A stretch of 64,000 nucleotides of DNA from Tubulanus polymorphus (Eukaryota > Nemertea > Palaeonemertea > Tubulaniformes > Tubulanidae), in the NCBI RefSeq assembly GCF_964204645.1, contig NC_134029.1:9970850-10034849 (forward strand). The letters run 5' to 3'. Of the stretch, positions 18,501-51,639 are shown piece after piece; the stretch's first letter is position 1, and each line of letters starts with the position of its first letter. Both the position numbers and the translations under genes were made by a program. The notes under the pieces were generated by a model, which did no database searches, had not been told where the DNA came from, and worked only from the letters and a program-made list of their open reading frames with translations.

Positions 18501-21500
18501 TTTACTGCTCTTTTCTCAGAACGCCAGATAAATTCCCTACTTTTCTATGAATCGCTATTTGTTACTTCTCGTGTGAAAATTTGCTATTTTTGATTTTATT
18601 AGATCGGAATTTTAATCAACACATGTTATGAAACCTGATTGTCTGGCTTTAGGCCTAGATAATGTTATTCAATGTGAAGCTTTATGTTCCAGATCTGTTG
18701 AAAGATATTGATTATTACCGTGAGAACTATCTGAAGGAAACTGAGGGTTCGATGAAAAAACGTGCTGTGCTACAAGTACAACGAGCTTTAATCAAATGTC
18801 AAGAACTAGGTGATGAAAAACTACAAATTGTTGCTGAAATAATTGAACACATTGAAAATAGATCGAGGCAGTTAGATCAAGACCTTGAAAATCTTGGTAA
18901 GTGCTTCTCAATAATGTGTTTATATGGGGTCTATTCAAGGCCTTGAAATCTTTAAGTCTTGGTCTTTGAATGTTTCTGAGCCCATAATCACTATCCTGAC
19001 CTAAATCCATAGTATACGCTATTGATGAATTTTCCTTGGTGCCAAGCAAAGCATGCCCGTAGCCAGTCATGTCTTTGAGGGGGTTCGACTTTCGTGGAAC
19101 TTTTTGTAAGGTACCAGGATAATGTCGGGTCCTGGGAGTACTCGCGCAGAACATTTTTTAATTTTTAATATGAGATGCAAAGAGAAGCAATTTCACAACT
19201 TCTAGCATATTTGGGGTGAAAATTTAGCTTCTTTTCCCTACATTTTGGCCTCAAATATCATCTAAGTTTGGAAGCATGTGCATGTTTTGAAGTAGAACGA
19301 ATGAGAAAGTGTTAGCAATGAATGTCAAGTGAATGTTTTGAAATCGATGCTCAAATTTTCTTGAGGTCGGTATCTGGGCAGGACTTCCTCAATGAGTGGG
19401 GAAGAGGTTCCCCCCTCCTACACGGGCCTGCAAAAACTGCATGATGGGCTCCTTTGTAAGATTGTTGAAGCATATTCATGATTAATATTGTCGGATTCTG
19501 AGCTGCCCTGTATTAACATATTCGCCTTAATTATGAGAATTCATCCTTTTGTAGGTTTTACTGCTAAGGTCGAGACTAAAGGTATTTACATTATTTAAAG
19601 AATTTAACATGAAACATACTTTAGAAAAGATGGAATTTTCCAGTAAAAGCAATTAAAGTATTCCTGCATAGAATTGATAATGTTTTATATTGTTTGCATA
19701 TCTCATTCACATTAGCAATCTAGTTAACACCAAACCCCAAATTTCGGTAAAAACTGCTCTATAAAAGCAGAACTGATGTTCGTTGTAGTCGCCCATAGCT
19801 CTAGTACTGCCACTGGACACCGTAGTCTAGAGTTTGACTTACTTAAAATGGCTTTCCTTTTTAAATAGTAGATTCCCCGATTGTCATTAAACCTGTCGTC
19901 GAAAAAGAAAAAGTTGAATCTCCTGTCGTTGTTGTCAAACCGCCAAAAATAGTCGAGGAGAAGGAAGTTCCGGAGAAAATAATGCCCGGCCATAAACGAC
20001 ATCGCCGCCAACGAACACATCATGACAGTGTGTCAAAAGAGGAAGATCAAAAGGTAAATATTTCACTTTCAGTTGGGCTTCGTACCAAATCTTATGTTAT
20101 ACCATTTTTTAGTGCATCAGCATTGAAAATGTCAGAATTAGGTACATCGAAATTAGGATTAAATTGATCAGGTTTAAATGGTTCGCCTACCTAGTAGCCT
20201 AATAGAGGAGTGTATTCTGAAATGATTGATTAGGAGGTGTACCGCTGTTGCATCTTCCGTGAAGTATTGTTTGTTACTACGGTTTCACAAGGTTTGAAAG
20301 GTGCTGTCATCTTTTAATAGAGATTTTAACTATCTAACAATTAAACCTTTAAGGGTACACAGTTGGGTAGATTAAATTAGGGCAGTTATGTAGCACATAG
20401 CGGTGTACATGCAGTGAGGGTTAGTGCAATTTGGCAGTAACATATTGAAGCTCTTGAGTTTCACAAGGTTTGAAAGGTGCTGTCATCTTTTAATTGAGAT
20501 TTTAACTATCTAACAATTAAACCTTTAAGGGTACACAGTTGGGTAGATTAAATTAGGGCAGTTATGTAGCACATAGTGGTGTACATGCAGTGAGGGTTAG
20601 TGCAATTTGGCTGTAACATATTGAAGCTCTTTAGTCCTTAATGGCGGAGGTAGCAAAGGCAAATCCAGGTTCTTCTAAGGGGAATGTAGGTTTCCCCTTG
20701 CATGGTTCAAAATCAGTCACAGGCTGAAAAATACTGGCTTGTTAGAGGGTAAAGCATTTTTTTGCAGAATGTCAGTAGGTTTTGCTTCGCATGGCTTTGT
20801 TCCTTGTTGCTGTAACATATTTGGTTGCTTTGCATTGTATTTTAGGACACAGAACCTGAAGATTCAATACTTCTGTTGCCACGGCGACGCAAGCGACGTA
20901 GCCAGCTGTGGTTGCATCGCCCAAAAACACTCTCCGATCAGGTTACAAACCTTGTTAAGAATATTCATTCCATTGTTGGTTCAGTTCTTGTGTGTTGCAG
21001 TTTTTTCTTGTAGGATTTTCTCTTAACCTGGTTTTCGGTCTTTTCTTACCGGTAAACTAATATTTCTACGAGTTTCCTGGAATACTAAAATCAGTTCAAG
21101 GAATCTTTAGGCCACACCAAAAGAAAATCTTGTTTCCCGGGCCCAACTGACCCGATATTGCATCATTTCAAATGATTATTTTCAAAATATAGTAAAATTG
21201 CCCACCGACCCTATTTCAAAACTTCAGATGAAATAACTTCTTTCAAAAATAGCCGACCAACTACAAAGCTCTTCATTCTTGTAAATGAAATATTTTTTTC
21301 TTTCATATCAAATCGTGATGTTGGCACTGTCATCATAAAAACATTACATCGGATTTAACAATTTGATTCTGGAAATGGTACAACTGTGCTCAGACAACTT
21401 TGCTTATCAGACATTGAATTGTAAAGTTCCAGGAATTCCGTATAAAATATAAGCATTCAAGATTTCCATGTTTTTCTTTTCATAAACAGTCTCCAAGTGT

Positions 21501-24500
21501 GAAATATGTTCAAAATATAGTTGTTGTTTTTTTTTTTAGTTTATTGTACAAAAACCTCAACTTCCATTCATTTTTCTAGCTGCTAATCATATTTTTAACT
21601 GGAAATTTGGTCATGTAAAAGATAATTTACGGCAACCATCCCACTGTCAGATTTTTTTTCTGTAAAAAAAAAATCTCTACCTACCTACCCATTTTGGTGA
21701 TTGTCCCGTCCGGGAAAACAGGATCTTTTGGTGTGCCCTTAGGAGTTTTAACCCTTTTACCTTAATTTTGTGTCGGCTCTAAAGTATTTAGAAATGCACA
21801 GCTATAGAACTATGTACCACCTGAAAAGCATCTCATTTTTCGGTTGGTCCCGTAGATACTGTAGTCTCGATGAGAAATTCATAACGGACTCAATAGCTTC
21901 TAATTGAGACACCAGCATCCTGAAACTTGCTCAGGTTTCATGCAACCTTAGTCATCATTCCTTGGGGGTTGAATTCTGGAAATATTGGTTAGCTAAATTT
22001 CAAAATGGCACAGTTTTTGCATGTTTTGTTCGGAGATTTGTTGATGAGACAAGTACCCCACCTGGAACCTAAACATAGTACGACAGCACATCGAATGTGT
22101 TAACTCCTTCGGGTGTAGAATTTTCATGGCTGCCTTAAGCTAAAACTTCTATTGTATACCATTATCCCCTTAAACTATAGTGAACTGACAAAATGTTCCT
22201 AAAATTTCTTAGTTACATGTAGGCCTATTTTGAAAAAAGTTTGCACAAGGATTTAATAATATTGTTAACAAACTAACACTTTTGTTTAATTTTGAAAGGT
22301 TTTTTTTGCTAGGGATCATCATTTGTTATGAAGTCTTGAATAAATCACTTCCGTGTTTATAAGGATGCTAAGGGACGCTTGTCCATGGGTGTAAAATAAC
22401 ATTCCATGTAAGTTCATAATTAATGGATGACTCCTGATTGGATATCGAAAAGTACTAGTATCTTTTAGGGCTAACAGCCCAAGCTCAAGATTTCATTATT
22501 CAATCTATTAAATATACAGTGTTTCGGGATGTAGAGATGTCTGCTGCATGCCTTTATCTGTTAAATTTGTATGTCTTTGTTCCTGTCGAATAATGAAGTT
22601 GCATTGCCATTCTCTAACTGCTACTATAGGCCCATTTTATTTTGTCAATTCCGCCAATTTTTAAAAAATCACATTTTCCTCGAAGGCAGCGGTGGATTTA
22701 GGGTACCTCATATGCCTCACATGAAGCACTCAAAAATCTGAAATGCCCTTCTTGGAATAGCAGCAAAAATTCTACTTTTCAAACGCAAAATTGCCTTGAA
22801 GGTGTGCATCTAATAATTGTTTTCTTTGGATCCTGAATCATGTTTCGAATTTTCAATCGTACGGGATGAGTATTTTCCAGAAAGGGAGGGCAGCCTGAAA
22901 GTGACAAAAGGGCATTGCGTGTACTGAAAAAACATGTTGAAAATTAAAGGCATCAGAATCGAAGAATATCAAGTATAAATATTTCAAGGACCCTTAGAAA
23001 TTTCCATTTGCCTTGCCGCTTCAAAAATTATGCCCCAGTAGGTAGATTCTCAAATTGGAATAAGGAAATTTGCCTTCAAAAAAAGGAAAAATAGAATCTT
23101 TAATCTGGAAATGGGCAAATTAAGGACATCTGATTTTAACTCTTTCTGAAATTTTGTGTGTTTCCTGCTAAAATCCTGGCTACAGGCATGTGGAAATAGG
23201 CACATAAGACGAAAAAAGTAAAATGTAAATGGCATCGCTGTAGTCCGGTCTCTTACAAAAAAAACAAAAATGGTTGAAAATGACTTCAACTGTGCATTGG
23301 AGTTGATTCCTAATGTGCCTCTTTTAAAGGGCCATCTACACGAGAGGAAAAATCCTTTATTTTCAATCTACACTATCTACACAAGATGGGCCTTAAGTGC
23401 CTTTTTTTCAGGGCAAGGCATTCAAAATTGGACCCTGGATCAGCCCCTGGGAGGTTAGTTCCAAACAGTTTTCTCAGTTAATAACCTAATCAAAATTCAA
23501 TTAGATTGTACCAGGGACAGCTGTATATGGTGGGGTAAACGTTATGTTACACGTCACGTGATTATTTATGAAGTTGTATGATGCTTCAATTGTTTCTTGG
23601 CATTGTCAGTAATGAACATTACCGGTACATGTTATGTAGCATAATTTTACAGTGTACACACTGTTCCATAATTCCAAAGGCAATCAATCTGGTCAAGTAT
23701 CATTTTCAAATGTTATTGTGGTGCAATGATGGTGGAATATCTTTGTTAACTCCATAGGAAGAGAAAGAAAAACCAAAGAAAAAGAAGAAACGGAAGGCAA
23801 AGAATACAAATAACAAGAATACAGGTGGTGATAAGTCACCAACGATTGATCTTCCAATTGATCCAGATGAACCCCTATACTGCATTTGTCAACAGGTGAG
23901 TTTTGTAGAAGATTGAATTAAATCAAAAATACATTAAAAGACATGTTTCGATCTCACCCTAGAGATCATCGTAAGGTGTGACTTTTGCAGTGCAAAGAAT
24001 GTGCCCAGTGTGCCACATAGCAGCAGAACTAGGTATTGAAAACGTTTTAGCGAGATAACCTTGAAGTTGACCTGATTACTTAGGAACAGAGTTGAAATTC
24101 TAAAAGTTGCCTTATTAGCTAATGGCCCTAGGTACGACATTTCCAAAATGCAATGCGAACTAATGCGTGGGAGTTGCCTCATGCATATGCCAGTGACTGT
24201 GGCTTGTGGTCAAATGGTGCTTGCGACCTTAGAAAATTTTTAATTACAAACAATTTGGATTGAAAGTCCTAATCCAGGATCTGGGGCGCCCCAGGTTTTG
24301 ACATCTGGGGCATTTTTACAGGCAAGTAAAATCGATTAGGATTTCTCAGTTTATTGAGATTGTTATAGAGTACGGGGGGGTAAATGTGCAGCCTGCAATA
24401 CCAAGTTCCACATTTCTTTTGTCAAAAGTAATTCTAGTATTAAGTTTTCTACCAGTTTTATTCTAGAAGTAAAACGTAGCCGACAAACGTGGAACAAAAT

Positions 24501-25355
24501 CCATAGATTCTCATTTCTGTAGTAGGCAACCATATGGTGTAAAATATCGATCGAATCGCTCCATACGCGATTTAGATTAGGCTAATCTATTTACTCAATC
24601 AAGTTTGTAAATGTAACCATTCGACAAATTTGATAATCAAATCTTTCTTCAAAAAGACAAAAACAAATGGCCAATCGGATTAGCATAATCGACTGCTCGT
24701 AACAATACCTCTGGTCTACTCGATGACACATTAAGTAAACGTCCCAATTAAATTATTTACAGTAAATGTAAATCACAGTCCCAATTACATCAAGTATGGT
24801 GGAGTTTAATGCGCTTGAGTTTATTTGTGCATTGTCCCTGTAAATGCCTGTAGGGGTCATTCATTTATTACGTACGCATTAGGGGAGGGGAGGTGAGGGG
24901 TCAGTGCATGCGTACTGTAATGCTTAATGTATATGAAAAAATTGCTGATTTTGCGTACAGAGGGGGAGGGGGTTGAAAAATTCAAATTTTATGCATACGT
25001 AATAAATGAATGATCCTATACCGGTTGATGTGATTCTATATAAATCTTAACAGAAAAATAGGAAGTTCTTCTAAATGCATCTAAATTTGAGTAGGTTTAC
25101 CAAATTGCCTGGTACATCAAATGGGGAATCTAAGACTGTATGAAGGTGTTTATTTTGCAGGTATCGTTTGGTGAAATGATCGGCTGCGACAACGATAACT
25201 GCGAAATCGAATGGTTTCATTTCCTCTGCGTGGCACTCGTGAATAAGCCTAAGGGTAAATGGTACTGTCCTAACTGTCGTGGTGATAAGAGTAACGTCAT
25301 GAGAAAAGACATTAAACTAGCGCTTGAACAGAATCGCGATAATAACAAGAAATAG
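15441..25355 (+). CDS. ING1: Inhibitor of growth protein, ING1/ING2 type (7 exons, 329 aa)
   Basis: ING1/2 proteins are nuclear subunits of Sin3-HDAC complexes that read H3K4me3. Exons 15441-15585, 18693-18896, 19555-19581, 19869-20053, 20846-20941, 23758-23895 and 25161-25355 total 990 nt, with every junction GT-AG and in phase. The ATG at 15441 has an in-frame TAG six bases upstream. Residues 1-116 form the ING N-terminal helical domain ([37 protein letters not shown]). Residues 117-255 form a basic linker with PRRRKRR near 199-205 and KPKKKKKRK near 225-233, probable nuclear signals. Residues 260-304 form a PHD finger: zinc ligands C261, C263, C274, C279, H285, C288, C301, C304; cage residues Y260, M271, D275 and W283 correspond to human ING2 Y215, M226, D230 and W238. 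RALI-x2-QELGDEK favours ING1/2 over ING3 or ING4/5. It is slightly longer than the human proteins because of the linker. Confidence 0.95.
15725..17418 (+). mobile_element. LINE ORF2 C-terminal fragments in ING intron 1
   Basis: Three pieces in the same orientation read as the thumb and tail of a LINE reverse transcriptase. 15725-15936 reads [10 protein letters not shown]…[27 protein letters not shown]. 16761-16890 reads [20 protein letters not shown]. 17291-17418 reads [16 protein letters not shown]…ADQFQRM. They follow the normal order of such proteins, with about 0.8 kb of unrelated DNA (15940-16760) between the first two. It is one decayed copy interrupted later by another insertion, or two copies. 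The first piece contains a TAGGCCTA octamer that seems to add residues to the family pattern. Confidence 0.65.
17480..18690. other. Rest of ING intron 1, nothing recognised
   Basis: Only short chance frames and AT-rich sequence are visible. Two TAGGCCTA octamers lie at 17807 and 18650. Confidence 0.4.
19051..19431. mobile_element. Probable TIR element (MITE-like) in ING intron 2
   Basis: GCATGCCCGTAGCCAG at 19051 is matched in inverse by CTACACGGGCCTGC at 19418-19431 (inverse GCAGGCCCGTGTAG). Runs of G (GAGGGGG) and C (CCCCCCTCC) are just inside each end. The pairing is imperfect and no target duplication was found. A related end motif (CATGCCTGTAGCCAGGA in inverse) sits near 23175-23190. 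Confidence 0.45.
20054..20845. repeat. ING intron 4 with a two-copy 176-bp tandem duplication (20283-20634)
   Basis: TTTCACAAGGTTTGAAAGG begins copies at 20283 and 20459. The copies run about 176 bp each and differ by very few substitutions, so the duplication is recent. The unit has no coding signature. Confidence 0.85.
21110..21738. mobile_element. Harbinger-like MITE in ING intron 5 (629 bp, TTA target duplication)
   Basis: The ends are GGCCACACCAAAAGA and, in inverse, GGGCACACCAAAAGA: 15-bp terminal inverted repeats with one mismatch. A second, looser match follows inside (TTTCCCGG on both sides). TTA flanks the element at 21107-21109 and 21739-21741. A 3-bp TTA/TAA duplication with G-rich ends is the mark of PIF/Harbinger elements. 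It has no coding capacity. Confidence 0.7.
22687..23449. mobile_element. hAT-like non-autonomous element remnant
   Basis: The left end CAGCGGTGGATTTAGGGT and the inverse of the right end CAGGGGCTGATCCAGGGT agree at most positions and resemble the CAGxGGCGGATxxAGG termini of animal hAT elements. The 8-bp flanks do not match, so this may be two decayed copies instead of one. An inner end motif near 23175 suggests nested insertion. Confidence 0.4.
24853..25016. mobile_element. 164-bp MITE with about 26-bp TIRs and TA flanks
   Basis: The left arm begins GGGGTCATTCATTTATTACG and the right arm ends CGTAATAAATGAATGATCC. They pair over about 25 bp with two or three mismatches. TA lies on both sides (24851-24852 and 25017-25018). 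It sits in the last ING intron, 145 bp before the PHD exon. The class could be Tc1/mariner-like by the TA rule. Confidence 0.7.
25161..25355 (+). CDS. ING1: ING last exon (PHD finger)
   Basis: It starts after TTTTGCAG and encodes [20 protein letters not shown]…[11 protein letters not shown], then a short basic/acidic tail ending NNKK. The PHD finger is split by an intron immediately after its first two cysteines (exon 6 ends YCICQQ). Confidence 0.96.
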   Translation, partial: VSFGEMIGCDNDNCEIEWFHFLCVALVNKPKGKWYCPNCRGDKSNVMRKDIKLALEQNRDNNKK

Positions 25356-25903
25356 CATTCGCTTCGTTCGTAAGATTTGGAAACAAACCTCGACTTCCAG
25401 GACCTTGGTTGTAGGCCTACTGCCGTTAACATTAAGTTCAAAAGTTGTTTTGTATCTTCAAGGCATGTCTTACATTGTTGGATAGACTATTAGTATAAAA
25501 TGATGGGCTTATACTGGACTTAAAATCTTAGCAATGCGGGTTCATGTGGATTATCCCAGGTCATTTGCGATATGCTCATCATTGAAAAGAAATATTCAGG
25601 TTATCTTATTCAAAGCGATGCTGATTTTTAAACTTGTTGGCATTCAGAATTTCAATTATGTGAATGCTGTGGTTGAGTAGGGCTGTGTTCCTTCGACTTG
25701 ACCTTTCTGGCATTTATCATCGATGAATCTATACCTCGGCATTGAATTTGCAGAATTTTGCATGTTGTATGCATAAATCTTTCAAGACAAGTTAATACAC
25801 TTGTTACTATGTTGATGGTAAAATGTGCATATCATGATAATATCTGACATCATAATTTTTTGTAATGTACATCAAAAGATTGGTTAATATTTGTAAATTT
25901 GTT

Positions 25904-25909
25904 AATAAA
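25904..25909 (+). promoter_or_regulatory. ING1: ING polyadenylation signal
   Basis: AATAAA lies 549 bp after the ING stop, in AT-rich sequence with no competing perfect signal nearer the stop that I could see. Cleavage would be near 25925. Confidence 0.6.
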
Positions 25910-25929
25910 ATGGTATTATAAGAAAATAC

Positions 25930-28560
25930 TTTGTGTATCAGTGTTCCTGTCCAATTGATCCTCTTTTAATTCGTCAAGGAGTTGCCCACTTATCACCTCA
26001 ATTCACAGTGAATTCAAATCAATAGATTGATTGATTGTTTAATTGGTTGATTTACAAATCCATACAATACATAATAACTTCGTTGATTAGAATCCGGATT
26101 AGCCGGTTGTTGGCTATACCAAGTTTTTCGTTGAGGTTTCACATGTGAGAGGAGTTCTGGAATCATGAGCATCAAATTGTAGAGCAGGTTGGACGAGTGG
26201 TAGTTCGAGTCTGTGAAGCAAGGTCATGATGCCCCGTTCATTACCGTAGTGTCTCTGGGCAAGAATACACTTCTCATTGCCTTTCTCCACCCAACAGTTT
26301 AGAAGGTACCTAGCCTACTAGATGGCTCCAGTAGCTGCTCAGAAGATACTTCTCTCCGGGGAGAGATGACTTTTGAACGTTGCATCACAGTAGAAAGCCG
26401 CTATGGAAAATTTATGCGGGATATCGACAAATTCCTCACGATGCGTTGGATACAATACAAACTCACTTAAAAGGCTAGATATCTCATCACTTCAAGTCTT
26501 TCAAGGAGACCTTCAGACTGTCCTCGAAGACCTCCGACTGCGCATTTGCCTTAGAAAAGTTCTCCGTAGAGGAGCCATTTCTGGATGCGGTCGTTAGACA
26601 TGTGGGAGCCGTTGACTGCCCATCTCAGCTGGGCCCTGCGTGAATGATGTTGATGGATTTTACACACAGATAGTCAATAGAACGTTTACTAGTGAGATTA
26701 CTTCATGCTCATGTATATACATCCAGATGTATGTTCCACAAAACAAATGTGTCGGTTTGAGTAACTACAGTTGACAAACTGCGGCGTTTTTATGAGCACA
26801 CCTGCGGATCCAAAGCTACCAAAAACATTTTTAATCGTTTTCTTGAAGGAATGTACTAAAGACAAATGCGTACACATAGGCCCCTATCATTAGAGATTTT
26901 TTATGAACTTGAAAAAAATCTAGGAATGGATCCACGCCTGATTATGCGATCGTTTTTATGAGCACCGATTTTGTGCCTGTGTATCATACCCGGACATGCC
27001 GAGTAAGGTCACCTGTTAGCGGCGCGGAACCCCGGGACGATAGTGACGTTTGAGGAAATAGACTCGGAAAATCTCAAAGTATCACAATTCGTTCAAAATC
27101 GCTTCCGAAAATCTTCCACCAATAAACTGAATAAAGCCAACTCAACTGACATTTCAATTTAGCGATTTTTTTCAGTTTCCCCCCATTCATAGAAAATACT
27201 TGAATTATCAAAATATTTACTTTTATCGTAACAGCTTTTGTTCTTGTTCAATGAGCCATTAATTTTGATACACCGATATTTAGGAGCATTCATGGGAACT
27301 TGCTACCCGGGTATGTACTCGGCCATCCCAACCAGTAATCTAAATCCACGCAAAGCTCATAAAAATGCCTGGTCTCAGCAAGTATATTGTTCACTACACC
27401 CAGTCGGTTTGCTTTAAACAAATTGTCACGGGTCGGCCCACTGCAATTAATCAAGGTTTTATTCTATGTGAGAACGAAATTCAACAAATAAAAATTGTTT
27501 GGATTATAGAAAATAGCTTTTATTTATAGAAGATAGCGTAGATATTTAAAGAACTTTACACACTCATTAGGTGATTATAATTATAATCATTCGCTTAACG
27601 ATAAAATAAAATATACATTAAAACTACAGTGCAGATAAAAATCATTATTTCACCCAGGATTGGTTTATAGTAGACTACTAGCGTGTACTACTAACAACTA
27701 AATAAATGTTACCGACTTCGTGTTTTGTTGTTCTGTTGACCGTCGTAAAGCCTAAATCACAATTCATTTTCAGTCGAGTCCACTTTAATTCGTACCCGAC
27801 TTTTTTATTCTGATATTTTATATAAGACCCGTCAAAATCTTTTTGAAAGAATGATCACATTAAATCACATTCATGTAAAGCATTTCGTTCCATACAGCAT
27901 CAACACGTCGTATGTTCAGTCAATCCGTATTGATAAGATCGATGATAAATGTACGAGGTGCCATCCACCATTTACGAGGTGGCGATCGCTGTAGAATGGG
28001 ATTAAGTGGACTTGACTGTACATGCATATATCTTCTGATTCGCTATGGCCGCGTTGTGTATAGCCTATATGGTCAAACTATAGTTCTGGGCGAATTTTAA
28101 TTTGACATAAAACGTTGAACTACAGTTAAGCCTGCGAAACAGCATCCTCCCTTATGCCACGTTCGCGCCAGACGTCGAGTATAGCTAACCGTAGGCCTAT
28201 CATAATCTGTTTGTCACTTAAATCGGGCCATTTGTTGGACTTTGAATTCACCTAAAACGTCCAGATTTAATAGTCCTTGAGATCCATTGAGTTACAGAAA
28301 ATAAAATAAAAGTGTGCATATTAGTGTGGATTTCTTCATATCTTTGCGGTGATAGACATAGTACAAAACGCGTGAATATTCAGCTGTTGAATTACGTGAT
28401 AGGTTCATTTATATGTATCCGCGAGATACTTCTACAGGTATTGGCTTCAACTTAGAATGACATAATGTTCGGACTCCATATCGCTCTGATACCGATAAAC
28501 CCTCTCTTCTTCTGATGGAGGGTATCTTTTATACTGCTTTGAGTCGGCATGTGCAGACAA
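25930..28560. other. Convergent intergenic region between ING and the glutamate receptor
   Basis: No exon is recognised. It includes a short dispersed-repeat segment at 26190-26310, a direct repeat of GTTTTTATGAGCAC (26784 and 26950), a perfect 16-bp palindrome GATTATAATTATAATC at 27573-27588, and AATAAA on the minus strand at 27804-27809 and 27519-27524 that could end receptor transcripts. Confidence 0.5.
26190..26315. repeat. Dispersed-repeat-like segment (SINE/DNA element type)
   Basis: A B-box-like GTAGTTCGAGTC is followed by TCTCTGGGCAAGA…CACTT…CATTGCCT…TCTCCACCCA. I recognise this string pattern as recurring in repeats of marine animals, from general familiarity and not from a search. 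Confidence 0.3.
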
Positions 28561-28566
28561 GGGGAA

Positions 28567-49189
<20,623 letters not shown>

Positions 49190-51430
49190 TTTACTGACGG
49201 GTTTTTGTAAGTGATCCAAACGTGCATCGACTCGCAAAATAGCATTTCATAGTTTGATAGTAAAACGGCATTGTTCTCGCCATTGATTTATTACGCTGAG
49301 GAAAAAACGTGGTTTCGCCGAATGATTTCCATTTAGCTTCTCCGCAGTCTAAATGAAAATTCATTTTTTCTAAATTCCTCGTCTTGATTCGTCTCACATC
49401 CCATAACTCTCATGTCTTTCTCCTCCGTATCTCGCTCCCCCTCATTCCAATCGCTACCGGCTGTCTAAATCTCAATCTTAATAGTTATCTCCTATGCTTG
49501 GTTCCATTTCCCCTGGACACCTTGGACATAACCAAGATTTACTTGAGCGTCTTTAGAATATCATTCATTCGTATAGAGTAAACAAAATATTTACTCCTTT
49601 GTTACTACCTTGATGTTATCTATCATAGAGATCTCCGAAACTTGGGCTATTGAGAATTACAATCATGCTATCCCTTATATTCTAATTGGTCATATTTCCT
49701 TATTCAACATTAGGACAAATTTTATTGATGGTGGTGTTGGTTTGAATGTCAAAAGTAGTTTGAACTGAATCTGCCATTGATCAATGTGGTGATTTGATAT
49801 TTACGAATGTATATTTGTTGGGATATGGCAAACAAAAATAATACCTTGTTTCTAATTCATGAAGGAAAACTTTATGCCCAAAAGTGACCCTGCAGGCAGC
49901 ATTTTATTTTTATTTTTTCCATAAAAATGTATGAAATTTGACATAATTCCATCAGGGCGGCCTTTTTTATTCATATTTAAAAAAAGTTTCAACTGAAATG
50001 TTTTAAAATGAAAAAAATAAAAAAAGTGCAGGATATGGTTTTCAGAAGTTCTTACTATTTGTCAAATACCATTCTAGTAGGTTTGTAGGTCTAGTTTGAT
50101 TGCCAGATGTCAGATCAGTACCTTCCTATTTTTCCCAATTTTCGAGGGTACGTCAACTATTCAACTATTTTTCTAATTAGCCAGAATGGAAACAATAAGT
50201 TAGAGACTCAGCCTAGTTAAGCTGCCAGACCATGGATCATTCCTAACGACCGTGGCTTTTTCTTCCGTGGCTACAAAGCGCTCTATAGAATACGCTTTAG
50301 TAAATAGCAAAGAAACGCCATTAAATTGGGAAGTTATGGTTCAGTTACGTGAAAATACTAATTAAGTGCTATGAATTAAGAATCTAAAAGTAAATGAAAA
50401 TATAATTCTCGAAATCCATGACAAGAATCATTATCATCAACATAAACAAAATACAAATTACAAGAGTTCAAGTTATATTTGTTCGTTTGGGCCCCTTTGC
50501 TAACAGAAATAATTCCGCCTCAGTCGAATTGATGTGTATGGAGTCGTTGCGGAACAATGGCTAGATACTAGACAAGGAGTGTTGTAGTAGGTTCGGGTCC
50601 CGGCCTCACGCTATCCGGCATCTGATTTTAAACAAGAAAATCGTTGCCATATACGACTTATATTGACCCCATATTTATTTGTACTATTTCTACTGACCCG
50701 GCCTGGGAATGAGAAACAAGGTATCATTTTTTTGGCCTAACCAAAATTGTGGGCGTCATTTGTCACACTCCTGGTCTTAGTATGAAAATATTTCAAAGTG
50801 AATTTGATCAGGTGTTTGCGCAGTGTAACTCGACACATGCACTATAATGTCGTATACTGGATTAGCGCCACAAATTCTAACTACATGTACCCTCTTACTG
50901 ACAAGCCGACAAAGGTATTTTAGTAACCGATATTACATACTACTTCACGATTTTTGCTTTTAACTCGCGCAAATCCAGGAAGAAAGACACTCTAAATATT
51001 TGGATGGGTATATGAAAGCTGTGGGTACTGGAGTGTGTAATGGGTAGTGTAGTGTGATCTGTGTGCATTTGTGGCCAGCACACAGATCATATTGTTCAAT
51101 GGGGGTTTGGTCCAGGACTCGCCAGATTTTCAACAACAAGTAACGTGTGGAAGTAACGTGTAATAAACAATGACTTGAATTGCATGACTACCTACCACCC
51201 CTCATTATTATTGTTGGAAAACTAAACGTTCGGCACTGACTAAAAATTAGTAATAACATTTTAGAAATGGCCAGAATTTTAACTTAGGTTCTATCTCATT
51301 TTTATTTTACAATTGCGATTGGTATGATTTTTTTTAAACGGCCGTTAAGGCTTCATGTTTCGTCTGCAATTCACTGCAAATAGTTACGCAACTACGCACA
51401 TTTCAATGTTTTTGGCAGCTGTACACTCAA
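49190..51430. other. Upstream flank of the receptor gene, no exon recognised
   Basis: The receptor promoter should lie near 49190-49500; no TATA box or other core element stands out. A tRNA-like segment occurs at 50550-50625. The rest is AT-rich with no recognised element. Confidence 0.4.
50550..50625 (+). repeat. tRNA-derived SINE-like segment
   Basis: ATGGCTAGATACTAGAC resembles a degenerate A box, and GGTTCGGGTCCCGG, about 30 bp on, resembles a B box (GGTTCGAxTCC). No cloverleaf can be closed, so a functional tRNA is unlikely. Confidence 0.3.
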
Positions 51431-51639
51431 TCGGCATCGTTTGTGACTAGCTTCACTGCGGAATTATCATTAATTAACATCGCCATATCACATCATCAAC
51501 TTATATTGTGCCTTAGAACCCTAACAGCCGAAATAATTGAAATGCACACACGATTTCTATCATTGAAAATTGAGAGAGTGGCCATGTTTGTGTTTGCTGC
51601 TTCGCGTAAATCCCGCGCAGTGGCGCAACCGCGCGGAGT

